A DNA stretch of 36,661 nucleotides from Clostridiales bacterium (GTDB taxonomy: Bacteria; Bacillota; Clostridia; Christensenellales; UBA1242). The notes under the pieces are model-generated. The model had not been told where the DNA came from, did no database searches, and saw only the letters and a list, made by a program, of their open reading frames with translations. The stretch covers positions 1-36,661 of the forward strand of contig SVIQ01000008.1 of the NCBI GenBank assembly GCA_015069415.1. The letters are read 5' to 3'. Shown here piece after piece: positions 23,652 to 30,415 of this stretch. The first letter of the stretch is position 1, and the number at the start of each line of letters is the position of its first letter. The position numbers and the translations under genes are program-made.

Positions 23652-23725
23652 AAATAGATGGTAAAAAAGGTAAGAAAAACATTTGTGCTAGTTGTTTAAA
23701 AACTATGAAGAAAGAATCTAAGTAA
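23652..23725 (+). pseudogene. Duplicated 3' fragment of rpmB
   Basis: Copies rpmB from IDGKKGKKNICASCLKTMKKESK to the stop codon and on into its terminator (23517-23603 against 23652-23738). Four coding differences, all in third positions and all synonymous (Gly GGC/GGT, Cys TGC/TGT, Lys AAG/AAA, Lys AAA/AAG). There is no start codon or ribosome site. Only 48 bases separate the copies, and they contain an AAGTTAAG/CTTAACTT inverted repeat. Confidence 0.85.
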
Positions 23726-23785
23726 TAGGTTCTTTTTTTGTTTAATCATATTAACAAAATAACTAGATATAACATAAAAAGAAGT

Positions 23786-23872
23786 ATGAAAATATATTGT
23801 TGGAAATCGCCTAAAATCTTAAAACCATTTATTAAACTAATTTTTGGTAGCAAAATTGAGTACATAAAGTAA
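23786..23872 (+). CDS. spoVM: SpoVM, spore-coat assembly peptide
   Basis: A 28-residue ORF, MKIYCWKSPKILKPFIKLIF and eight more residues. Aligned without gaps to B. subtilis SpoVM (26 residues, from memory), M1, K2, Y4, K7, P9, K10, L12, G21 and S22 are identical. P9 is the residue tied to curvature sensing, and the rest keeps an amphipathic, Lys-rich helix. spoVM is next to rpmB in B. subtilis too. SpoVM sits on the convex forespore membrane and anchors SpoIVA. The ribosome site is weak (AAAAAGAAG). CATATT and ATATAACAT upstream (23747-23775) could be a sigma-E type promoter, but this is uncertain. Confidence is high for such a short gene because sequence and context agree. Confidence 0.8.
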   Translation: MKIYCWKSPKILKPFIKLIFGSKIEYIK

Positions 23873-23883
23873 TTGAATTTTTT

Positions 23884-23912
23884 TAGCACATTAAAAAGTG
23901 CAGTTTTTTAGT
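23884..23912 (+). terminator. Terminator after spoVM
   Basis: GCAC-ATTAAAAA-GTGC with AGTTTTTT downstream, 12 bases after the stop codon. Confidence 0.6.
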
Positions 23913-23939
23913 GTTACATATCTAAATAAGATTTTTTAG

Positions 23940-23972
23940 ACAAAGAAAAAAACTAGTTGTCTAGTTTTTTCT
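23940..23972 (-). terminator. Terminator overlapping the dnaJ 3' end
   Basis: Read on the minus strand AAAAAACTAG-ACA-ACTAGTTTTTTT; the dnaJ stop codon lies inside the hairpin. Confidence 0.75.
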
Positions 23973-25068
23973 TGTAATTATTTGTTTTTGTGTAGGCTTT
24001 TTCATTAATAGTAGACGCAAGTTCCTTTATTAATTTAATTGAAGCCTTGTCTAAATCTTTTGGCATTTCGCCTTTGAGAGTTACTATTAAATCTCCACTT
24101 CCAAAGCCTTTTAAGTACTTAATACCTTTGCCTTTTAGTGTATATTTAGTGTTAGATTGAGTAAGAGGTGCTACGTCAATTGTTGTCTTTCCTTTAAGGG
24201 TTGGAATTTCAACCTTTCCTCCAAGCATAAGGGTTGTAATTGGAGCATATGCATCAAGATACAAATCAAATCCCTTTCTAACTAACAATGGATGAGATTC
24301 TACTCTAATTGCAACTAGAATATCACCAGAAACACCAGTGTTTGATGCCGTTTGATGACCTTCTCCGCGAATTCTTAAAACTTGTTCATTGTCAATTCCT
24401 GCCGGTACTTTAACTTTGATTTTCGCTTGTTTAGTCTTTAAGCCACTACCCTTACAGTTAGGACATTTATCTTTAACAACTTTACCTTTTCCGTTACAAT
24501 TACGACAAACCCCAGTTGTTCTTGTCATACCAAACAATGTTTGTTGAGTGTATGTTACATGGCCTGTTCCGTTACATTCACTACATGTTACGTAGTCGCT
24601 GTTAGATTTTGCTCCTGTTCCACCACAATCTGAACAACGTTCTTTTCTGTTGATCGTAATCTCACGTTCAACACCAAAAGCCGCTTCAGTAAAGGATATT
24701 GTCATGTCGACATTGATATCTTCGCCCTCTTCACGTGTTTCTCGGCTCCCACGTCCGCCGAAGTTTGAGAAAATGTTGAAAATATCTTCAAATCCGCCGA
24801 AACCACCTTCAAAACCGCCTGAAAAACCGCCTCCGCCAAAGCCTTGTGGGCCATCAGCCGAGCCAAATTGATCATAGTTAGCACGTTTCTGCTTGTCGCT
24901 TAAAACAGAATATGCTTCATTTATTTCTTTAAATTTTTCCGCTGCTTCTGGAGTCTTGTTTAAATCCGGATGATACTTTTTTGCAAGTTGTCTATATGCC
25001 GACTTTAACTCATCATCGGTTGCATTTTTATTCACTCCAAGAGTAGCATAATAATCTTTATTTGCCAT
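23953..25068 (-). CDS. dnaJ: Chaperone DnaJ
   Basis: 371 residues, normal for DnaJ. J domain ([26 protein letters not shown] near 33), a Gly/Phe-rich linker, four CxxCxGxG zinc motifs ([32 protein letters not shown]) and the C-terminal substrate-binding region. It delivers clients to DnaK and stimulates its ATPase. It is the last gene of the heat-shock cluster, but separated from dnaK by an orphan gene with its own likely promoter. Its own ribosome site is AAAGGTAA before the ATG. Confidence 0.96.
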   Translation of the reverse strand: MANKDYYATLGVNKNATDDELKSAYRQLAKKYHPDLNKTPEAAEKFKEINEAYSVLSDKQKRANYDQFGSADGPQGFGGGGFSGGFEGGFGGFEDIFNIFSNFGGRGSRETREEGEDINVDMTISFTEAAFGVEREITINRKERCSDCGGTGAKSNSDYVTCSECNGTGHVTYTQQTLFGMTRTTGVCRNCNGKGKVVKDKCPNCKGSGLKTKQAKIKVKVPAGIDNEQVLRIRGEGHQTASNTGVSGDILVAIRVESHPLLVRKGFDLYLDAYAPITTLMLGGKVEIPTLKGKTTIDVAPLTQSNTKYTLKGKGIKYLKGFGSGDLIVTLKGEMPKDLDKASIKLIKELASTINEKAYTKTNNYKKKLDN

Positions 25069-25103
25069 AATTACCTTTTTATATTAATTTCTTTGAAAAA
25101 GAA

Positions 25104-25580
25104 TTATACATTATATGTTGTATCTTTGGGATTTAAATTAGATTTAAAATCTCGAACTTGATCATCATCTAAAATTAAATTTAAAAGATGACCACTTGAT
25201 GAAAAGTATTGTACACGATAATATAATTTTCCTTTCATCATACTTAGTTCTTCATCTCGCTCTATTGAAAATTTTCTATGATTTTTTTCATTGTCAAAAT
25301 TAAAACATATAGTTCCATATGATTTTATATTAGGATTAACATCATTTAATGCTTTACATAAAATATTAAATTGATTTGTAATCTCTTTAATATTTGTGGA
25401 AGTAAAATATAATACATCTACTTCATTTTTTGTTTCAATAAAAATTCCAAAACGTTCTTGTAAATTTAATCGTGAAACATAAAGTGTATTAATGTCATCA
25501 ATCCACCAAGTAAAATCACCAATTTCTAAACGATCACGATCTATATTAATATTAAATTCTAATTTTTTCTTTTTAAGCAT
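25104..25580 (-). CDS. Orphan protein inserted between dnaK and dnaJ
   Basis: 158 residues from the ATG at 25580, which has AGGAG five bases upstream; the frame is open back to 25631 without a ribosome site. No signal peptide and no membrane helix. Alternating beta strands with aromatic residues (DFTWWIDDINTLYVSRL, NEVDVLYFTSTNIKE, GKLYYRVQYFSSSGHLL) suggest a small beta-rich domain. No family recognised. It has its own TATAAT box and stands 35 bases before dnaJ, so it may carry dnaJ on its transcript. The sequence is more AT-rich than the chaperones, consistent with later arrival. Confidence 0.65.
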   Translation of the reverse strand: MLKKKKLEFNINIDRDRLEIGDFTWWIDDINTLYVSRLNLQERFGIFIETKNEVDVLYFTSTNIKEITNQFNILCKALNDVNPNIKSYGTICFNFDNEKNHRKFSIERDEELSMMKGKLYYRVQYFSSSGHLLNLILDDDQVRDFKSNLNPKDTTYNV

Positions 25581-25596
25581 TATTTCTCCTAGTTGC

Positions 25597-25624
25597 ATTA
25601 TATTATGAAGTGTAAGTTTGTAAA
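25597..25624 (-). promoter_or_regulatory. Promoter of the orphan gene before dnaJ
   Basis: TTTACA (25619-25624), 16-base spacer, TATAAT (25597-25602). Predicted start about 25590, so the leader is about 10 bases and begins with AGGAG. Confidence 0.55.
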
Positions 25625-25633
25625 ACAGCAAAG

Positions 25634-25704
25634 TTGAACAAGGAGAAAAGCCTTGTTCAATTTTTACTGTTCTTTTGACTACTTTTCTTTCAAAGAAAAG
25701 TAGA
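25634..25704. repeat. Two hairpins between dnaK and the orphan gene
   Basis: TTGAACAAGG-AGAAAAG-CCTTGTTCAA (about 25634-25660) and CTACTTTTCTTT-C-AAAGAAAAGTAG (about 25679-25703). The first has a T run only on the plus strand; the second is of a palindrome type common between genes in gut Firmicutes. One or both may limit read-through from dnaK. Confidence 0.6.
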
Positions 25705-25711
25705 AATTAAA

Positions 25712-27520
25712 CTATTCCACAACTACTTCAGGATCGCCGTCGTTGTTTCCGCCGTTAGCATTTGGATCACCGTTTGGGTTTCCTTGCATGTTTTGGTACA
25801 TTTTACTGAACACAGTGTTTGCAACATTCATCAAATCTTCGCTTGCTTTCTTTAACTCTTCAATGTCTTCGCTAGCAAGATGTTTTTTAGCTTCTTCACA
25901 AGCGTCAGTTAATGATTTCTTGTCTTCTTCACTAAGTTTGTCGGCGTTATCTTTAACTGTTTTTTCGATGTTTAAAATGCTTGCATCTAAGCCGTTACGA
26001 GTGTCGATAACTTCACGTTTCTTTTTATCCTCTTCAGCAAATTGTTCAGCTTCTTTTACTGCCTTATTGATTTCGTCTTCACTGAGGTTTGTTGAAGCTG
26101 TGATTGTGATTTTTTGTTCCTTGTTTGTGCCTAAATCTTTAGCACTTACATTTACGATACCATTAGCATCAATATCAAATGTTACTTCGATTTGAGGGAT
26201 TCCACGAGGTGCTGGAGGTATTCCTGTTAATTGGAAACGTCCAAGAGATTTGTTTTGAGCAGCAAATTCTCTTTCACCTTGAAGAACGTTAATCTCAACA
26301 CCTGGTTGATTGTCTTGCGCTGTACTAAATATTTGAGATTTCTTTGTAGGGATTGTAGTGTTTCTTTCAATTAATCTTGTGCACACACCACCAAGTGTTT
26401 CAATACCAAGAGATAATGGAGTAACATCTAAAAGAAGAACGTCTTTAACATCTCCACCAAGTACTCCCGCTTGAATAGAAGCACCGATTGCAACACATTC
26501 ATCTGGATTAATACCTTTGAATGGAGTTACGTTGATTTCTTTGCTTAAAGCATCAACTACGCATGGAACACGAGTTGAACCACCAACTAAAACTACGTTA
26601 GAAATGTCTGATTTGCTTAGTCCAGCGTCTTTCAATGCATTTCTTGTGCAAACTAAAGTCTTTTCTACAAGGTCAGCAATCATGCTTTCAAATTTTGCAC
26701 GTGTTAAAGTATATTCTAAGTGTTTAGGACCAGTTGCATCAGCAGTGATGAATGGAAGGCTGATTGTTGTTTGAGTAAGTGTAGAGAGTTCAATTTTTGC
26801 TTTTTCACTAGCCTCTTTAAGTCTTTGTTTTGCAAGTTTGTCGTTAGATAAATCTATACCATTTTCTTTCTTGAATTCTTCAACAAGAAGAGCCATGATT
26901 CTATCGTCAAAATCATCTCCACCAAGACGAGTGTCACCATTTGTTGACAACACTTCGAACACACCATCACCTATTTCAAGGATTGAAACGTCGAATGTTC
27001 CGCCACCAAGGTCGAATACTAAAATCTTTTGATTCTTTCTGTCTTGTTTGTCAAGTCCATATGCTAAAGCCGCTGCAGTTGGCTCATTGATAATACGAAG
27101 AACTTCAAGACCTGCAATTTTACCTGCATTCTTTGTTGCTTGACGTTGAGAGTCGTTAAAGTAAGCTGGAACTGTAATAACAGCTTGAGTTACTGGTTGG
27201 CCCAAGTAGCTTTCTGCGTCTTGTTTTAACTTTGTTAAAATCATAGCACTGATTTCTTCTGGACTATACTTCTTTCCGTCAATGTCGACTTTGTAATCAG
27301 TTCCCATCTCTCTTTTAATTGAAATAACAGTTTTGTCAGGGTTTGCAACTGCTTGACGTTTTGCAACTTGACCTACCAAACGGTCATTATCTTTGAATGC
27401 TACAACTGATGGAGTTGTTCTTCCACCCTCACTGTTAGGGATAACTGTTGGTTGACCTCCCTCAATAACTGACACACAACTGTTTGTTGTACCTAAATCG
27501 ATACCAATAATTTTAGACAT
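25712..27520 (-). CDS. dnaK: Chaperone DnaK (Hsp70)
   Basis: 602 residues. [14 protein letters not shown] at the start, [40 protein letters not shown] and the linker [15 protein letters not shown] are all intact. The substrate-binding domain and a Gly/Asn/Asp-rich tail ending PEVVVE follow. AAAGGAG lies nine bases before the ATG. Unusually there is no CIRCE element directly upstream, and 239 bases plus an orphan gene separate it from grpE. The first five codons and preceding bases recur at 27724-27742. A CCACGAA/TTCGTGG hairpin sits in its leader (27556-27571). Transcription is expected from the hrcA promoter. Confidence 0.97.
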   Translation of the reverse strand: MSKIIGIDLGTTNSCVSVIEGGQPTVIPNSEGGRTTPSVVAFKDNDRLVGQVAKRQAVANPDKTVISIKREMGTDYKVDIDGKKYSPEEISAMILTKLKQDAESYLGQPVTQAVITVPAYFNDSQRQATKNAGKIAGLEVLRIINEPTAAALAYGLDKQDRKNQKILVFDLGGGTFDVSILEIGDGVFEVLSTNGDTRLGGDDFDDRIMALLVEEFKKENGIDLSNDKLAKQRLKEASEKAKIELSTLTQTTISLPFITADATGPKHLEYTLTRAKFESMIADLVEKTLVCTRNALKDAGLSKSDISNVVLVGGSTRVPCVVDALSKEINVTPFKGINPDECVAIGASIQAGVLGGDVKDVLLLDVTPLSLGIETLGGVCTRLIERNTTIPTKKSQIFSTAQDNQPGVEINVLQGEREFAAQNKSLGRFQLTGIPPAPRGIPQIEVTFDIDANGIVNVSAKDLGTNKEQKITITASTNLSEDEINKAVKEAEQFAEEDKKKREVIDTRNGLDASILNIEKTVKDNADKLSEEDKKSLTDACEEAKKHLASEDIEELKKASEDLMNVANTVFSKMYQNMQGNPNGDPNANGGNNDGDPEVVVE

Positions 27521-27525
27521 AATTT
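27507..27525 (-). repeat. 19-base direct repeat, copy at the dnaK start
   Basis: AAATTATGTCTAAAATTAT on the minus strand, covering the dnaK start codon and codons 2-5. Identical to 27724-27742, 217 bases away. Confidence 0.85.
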
Positions 27526-27555
27526 AATCTCCTTTAAAATTGATTTTATTTTGTT

Positions 27556-27571
27556 CCACGAAGTTTCGTGG
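27556..27571. repeat. Perfect palindromic hairpin in the dnaK leader
   Basis: CCACGAA-GT-TTCGTGG, without a T run. Confidence 0.6.
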
Positions 27572-27690
27572 TTATACTTTACTATCAATTGTGAAATTTA
27601 TTTCAACAATTAGATAGGGAAAGTTTAAACTAAACGAGCAATGCGAGTTAAAACAAAATAATGAAATTTTATTTAGTTTAAATTCTTCGC

Positions 27691-27727
27691 AGAATTATAT
27701 GTGCGCGAGTTTACGAGCCACATATAA
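27691..27727. repeat. 11-base inverted repeat ending in the direct repeat
   Basis: AATTATATGTG and CACATATAATT separated by 15 bases. The right arm overlaps the second copy of the dnaK start sequence. Confidence 0.7.
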
Positions 27728-27742
27728 TTTTAGACATAATTT
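27724..27742 (-). repeat. 19-base direct repeat, displaced copy of the dnaK start
   Basis: Identical 19 bases to the dnaK start. The frame reads MSKII, then CGS and a stop, so it is a non-functional remnant. Confidence 0.85.
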
Positions 27743-27759
27743 CTTTAATGTAATTTTGT

Positions 27760-28095
27760 TTAATTCTGTTTACTACAAACAATTTCTTTAGTAATAAATT
27801 CTACCCAACGATCAGAGAAATCTATTGTCATGTTATCTATACTAAGCAAAAACTGTTTACTAGTGACACAAAGCTTAACTTGTTTTTTCATTTCCGCCCT
27901 CTTTTCTTCAGGAGCAAGAAGAGGAAATTTACCTTTTATATATAATATTATTTGTTCATGGTCAAAATCAGAATCTTTAATAGTTCTATAACTTTTTGTA
28001 ATTGGACAGTATATGATTTTTTCTATCCATTCAAATGTTGTTTCCAATTCCAAAAACTCTCTAATTTGTTCTGCAGTATAATCAATATAATCCAT
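27760..28095 (-). CDS. Orphan protein inserted between grpE and dnaK
   Basis: 111 residues, acidic N-terminus, no signal peptide or membrane helix. It begins two bases after the grpE stop codon, with AAAAGG of the grpE end as a ribosome site, so it is translationally linked to grpE and should be made on heat shock. Segments include MDYIDYTAEQIREFLELETTFEWIE (helix), an IIYCPITKSYRTI beta stretch, and FLLSIDNMTIDFSDRWVEF. No family recognised. The 217 bases that follow contain the copied dnaK start and two inverted repeats. Confidence 0.65.
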   Translation of the reverse strand: MDYIDYTAEQIREFLELETTFEWIEKIIYCPITKSYRTIKDSDFDHEQIILYIKGKFPLLAPEEKRAEMKKQVKLCVTSKQFLLSIDNMTIDFSDRWVEFITKEIVCSKQN

Positions 28096-28101
28096 ATCTA
28101 C

Positions 28102-28737
28102 CTACCTTTTAACCACTACTTGAGCATAGCGAATTACTTTGCCTTTGTAAGTGAAACCATTTGCTATTACTTTAGTAATCACATTAGTTTCAGCATCACT
28201 TGTTGAATCTGTGTCAACCGCCTGATGGAAGTTTGGATCAAATTCTTTAGATGTGTCGATAAGTTCTACTCCCATTTTTGAAAGAGTGTCATAAATGCCT
28301 TTTTCTATAAACTTAATTCCCATCAAAGTATTTTTATCTGTAATCATGTCTGTTGCCATTTTGAAACTGTCAAGAGCTGGCAAGAAACCTTCAATTGCAT
28401 CAATGAAACCGTCCGTTCTGGCGTCCCCAAGTGCTGTCATCATACGTTTACGGTAGTTATCGAACTCAGCTTGAACTCTTAATAAATCTTGAAGATAGTC
28501 TTTGTTGATTTCGTTCACTTTAGTTTTCCCGCAGTTGCAATCGTCGTCACAAGAGCATTCTTCTCCACATATGCAATCTGGATTGCATTTGTCTTCTTCA
28601 GTACACTTGCAATCATCTCCGCAATCACAATCGCCCGAACAACCGCAACTATTTTTGTTGTTTTCGTAAAAATCTTTTTCGTCTAACTCGTCGTCAAAAT
28701 CTTGTCCGCAACCACATTTGCATTTTTCTTTGCTCAT
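28102..28737 (-). CDS. grpE: Nucleotide exchange factor GrpE with Cys-rich N-terminal extension
   Basis: 211 residues. From about residue 75 it is a normal GrpE: LLRVQAEFDNYRKRM (long helix), GFLPALDSFKMA, and FDPNFHQAVDT with a closing beta domain (IANGFTYKGKVIRYAQVVV). Residues 6-70 are unusual: 16 cysteines spaced by Gly, Asp and Glu in CxC, CGCG and CxxxC patterns, like a metallothionein. GrpE normally has a disordered acidic tail here without Cys. GrpE ejects ADP from DnaK and acts as a thermosensor; the extension could bind zinc or sense redox or metal stress, which is inference. The start overlaps hrcA by four bases. The frame and reading of the Cys codons are unambiguous. Confidence 0.92.
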   Translation of the reverse strand: MSKEKCKCGCGQDFDDELDEKDFYENNKNSCGCSGDCDCGDDCKCTEEDKCNPDCICGEECSCDDDCNCGKTKVNEINKDYLQDLLRVQAEFDNYRKRMMTALGDARTDGFIDAIEGFLPALDSFKMATDMITDKNTLMGIKFIEKGIYDTLSKMGVELIDTSKEFDPNFHQAVDTDSTSDAETNVITKVIANGFTYKGKVIRYAQVVVKR

Positions 28738-29756
28738 GAATTCTCTCCTTTCATGTTTTCTATACCATTTACAATAAACTTTAACGCTGAAGCCACATTT
28801 GCATAATCAATTCTTTTTGGACCAACAAGAGCAAGGCTCGCAATCGGAACACCATTAATCACAATCGGAGCACTCATCATCATACTTCCATGAAGTTTTG
28901 ATTCGTCTTCACCTATTGTAAAATTAAAATCTTGATTTGTTGTGTCAATCACGTCCATAACATTTTCTTTGTTTTCCAAAAACTCGAACATATCTTTAGC
29001 TTCGCTAAATTCATTGTCTTTTAATCCTTCAAGTAATTTCGTCGGATTTTCATTTGCAACATCGCACTTCGTCTTAATTACATTAATTAAAACGTTCGCT
29101 ACTCCTTCAATTAAAGTCCTGAACTCTAAAATTTGAGAGCCTGCTTTAAGCACAACGTCTTTAATGTTTTCAATCATATATGCTATTGTTTTATCTTTAA
29201 AGTGCTTGCTTAAATATTCCCCCGCTTCAACGCATGCTGACTTTTCAATGTTTGGGTCTATTGTAATTGAATCATCAATGACACCTGCGTCAGTTTCAAC
29301 TAAAAGCAATGCGTCCTTTTTTATTAATGGAACAATCTGAATGTTCACAATCTTCAAATTTTGAAGTCCATGCTGAACTAAGACTGTTGGACAATTGGTT
29401 GCCTTGCTAAGTCTTTTAGCCAATGTTGACAATGCGCTGATTAGCGACACCGACCTATCTTCATAACTTGTAAGCAATGTTTCAATGTCTTTTACATTCA
29501 ATTTTTCACTATTTAAAATAGAGTTTACATATTCCTTATAAGCTAAAGAAGTTGGAACTCGCCCACTTGAAGTGTGAAGTTGCTTGAAGTACCCCATACT
29601 CTCCAACGCATTCATTTCATTTCTAAGCGTTGCACTACTTAAATCTTTAAAATGAAGATTAAGTGAAGCGCTAGTTATTGGTTGTGCTGTACGAATATAA
29701 TCATCAACAGCAACAAGAATAATTTCATGCTTACGTTTAAACTTTTCTTCCGTCAC
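28734..29756 (-). CDS. hrcA: Heat-inducible transcription repressor HrcA
   Basis: 340 residues. The N-terminal winged helix (ITSASLNLHFKDLSSATLRNEMNALESMGYFKQLHTSSGRVPTS pattern, residues about 22-66) and the IGEDE..APIVINGVPIASLALVGPKRIDYANV C-terminal region identify HrcA. It represses the operon by binding CIRCE, with GroE-type chaperones as co-factor in B. subtilis. A GTG start at 29756 has AAAGGAG five bases upstream. The CIRCE element at 29769-29795 contains the -10 box, so repression is autogenous. Confidence 0.95.
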   Translation of the reverse strand: MTEEKFKRKHEIILVAVDDYIRTAQPITSASLNLHFKDLSSATLRNEMNALESMGYFKQLHTSSGRVPTSLAYKEYVNSILNSEKLNVKDIETLLTSYEDRSVSLISALSTLAKRLSKATNCPTVLVQHGLQNLKIVNIQIVPLIKKDALLLVETDAGVIDDSITIDPNIEKSACVEAGEYLSKHFKDKTIAYMIENIKDVVLKAGSQILEFRTLIEGVANVLINVIKTKCDVANENPTKLLEGLKDNEFSEAKDMFEFLENKENVMDVIDTTNQDFNFTIGEDESKLHGSMMMSAPIVINGVPIASLALVGPKRIDYANVASALKFIVNGIENMKGENS

Positions 29757-29768
29757 AGCATCTCCTTT

Positions 29769-29795
29769 TTAGCACTCTTATTATATGACTGCTAA
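29769..29795 (-). promoter_or_regulatory. CIRCE operator of hrcA with embedded -10 box
   Basis: Read on the minus strand TTAGCAGTC-N9-GAGTGCTAA, one base off the consensus TTAGCACTC-N9-GAGTGCTAA. TATAAT (29780-29785) lies in the spacer. The -35 is not obvious. A further TTAGCACC half-site occurs about 20 bases upstream. Confidence 0.9.
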
Positions 29796-29904
29796 CTCTA
29801 TTTTATGCTCGGTGCTAAAAAAAAGCAAGCAAAATTGCCACTTTTTTTGAAAAATTTTGTAATTTTTTAGAATTTTTATAAATAACGGCTATAATTTGCC
29901 GTTT

Positions 29905-29940
29905 AAAACAAAAAATGGAGAACGCATTTGCGTTCTCCAT
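29905..29940 (-). terminator. RNase P RNA terminator
   Basis: Minus strand ATGGAGAACGC-AAAT-GCGTTCTCCAT followed by TTTTTGTTTT. Confidence 0.9.
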
Positions 29941-29964
29941 CATCCAAAAGGATGAAAGCATTTA

Positions 29965-30322
29965 GGTGGCAGTTTGGCCTATAAGCCGAGTTCTGTTTTA
30001 AATGGTCATCTATCTAGACCTTAAATTGCTTTAAGGTTCCAGCGGTATTTTTAATGTCCTAGCGAGCAACCTTAAACGGACATTTTAACCTTGCTTCAGG
30101 TGGGGTTTGCATGGACCAAAGTTGTCGCCAACTTCGCGGTGAGCTCTTGCCTCGCCTTTTCATCCTTACTAAATTCCACTCAGGGGTATAGCGGTAATTT
30201 TCTGTTGCACTTTCCTTCGAGTTGCCTCGACTTGCCGTTAGCAAGCACCTTGCTCTGTGAAGCTCGGACTTTCCTCAAATTAGGCAATTACACCTAACTT
30301 GCGACCATCTGACCAAGCTGAC
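29965..30322 (-). ncRNA. rnpB: RNase P RNA
   Basis: About 358 bases. Universal blocks are present in order: GAGGAAAGTCCGAGC (P4 5' side), CACAGAGCA, GTGCAACAGAAA, ACCGC, AAGGATGAAAAGGCGAGG, AAGAGCTCACCG, CAAACCCC and ACAGAACTCGGCTTATAGGC (P4 3' side). The ends pair as P1 (CAGCTTGG with CCAAACTG). The catalytic RNA matures tRNA 5' ends, including the four tRNAs here. Its promoter at 30329-30356 predicts a 5' end at 30322, and a terminator follows. Confidence 0.95.
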
Positions 30323-30328
30323 GATTTC

Positions 30329-30356
30329 ATTATAACACCAAAATCCAATTTGTCAA
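30329..30356 (-). promoter_or_regulatory. rnpB promoter
   Basis: TTGACA (30351-30356), 16-base spacer, TGT-TATAAT extended -10 (30329-30334). Confidence 0.85.
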
Positions 30357-30415
30357 TACCCATTTTTAAAATTTTTTGCTAAATTTTTTTATATTTAGGT
30401 AAAAACTATCGAATT

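Noticed and set aside
27521..27759. attC-like or integron cassette site in the dnaK leader
   Set aside because: Inverted repeats exist, but the core-site sequences and bulged-stem layout of attC sites are not recognisable and no integrase is near.
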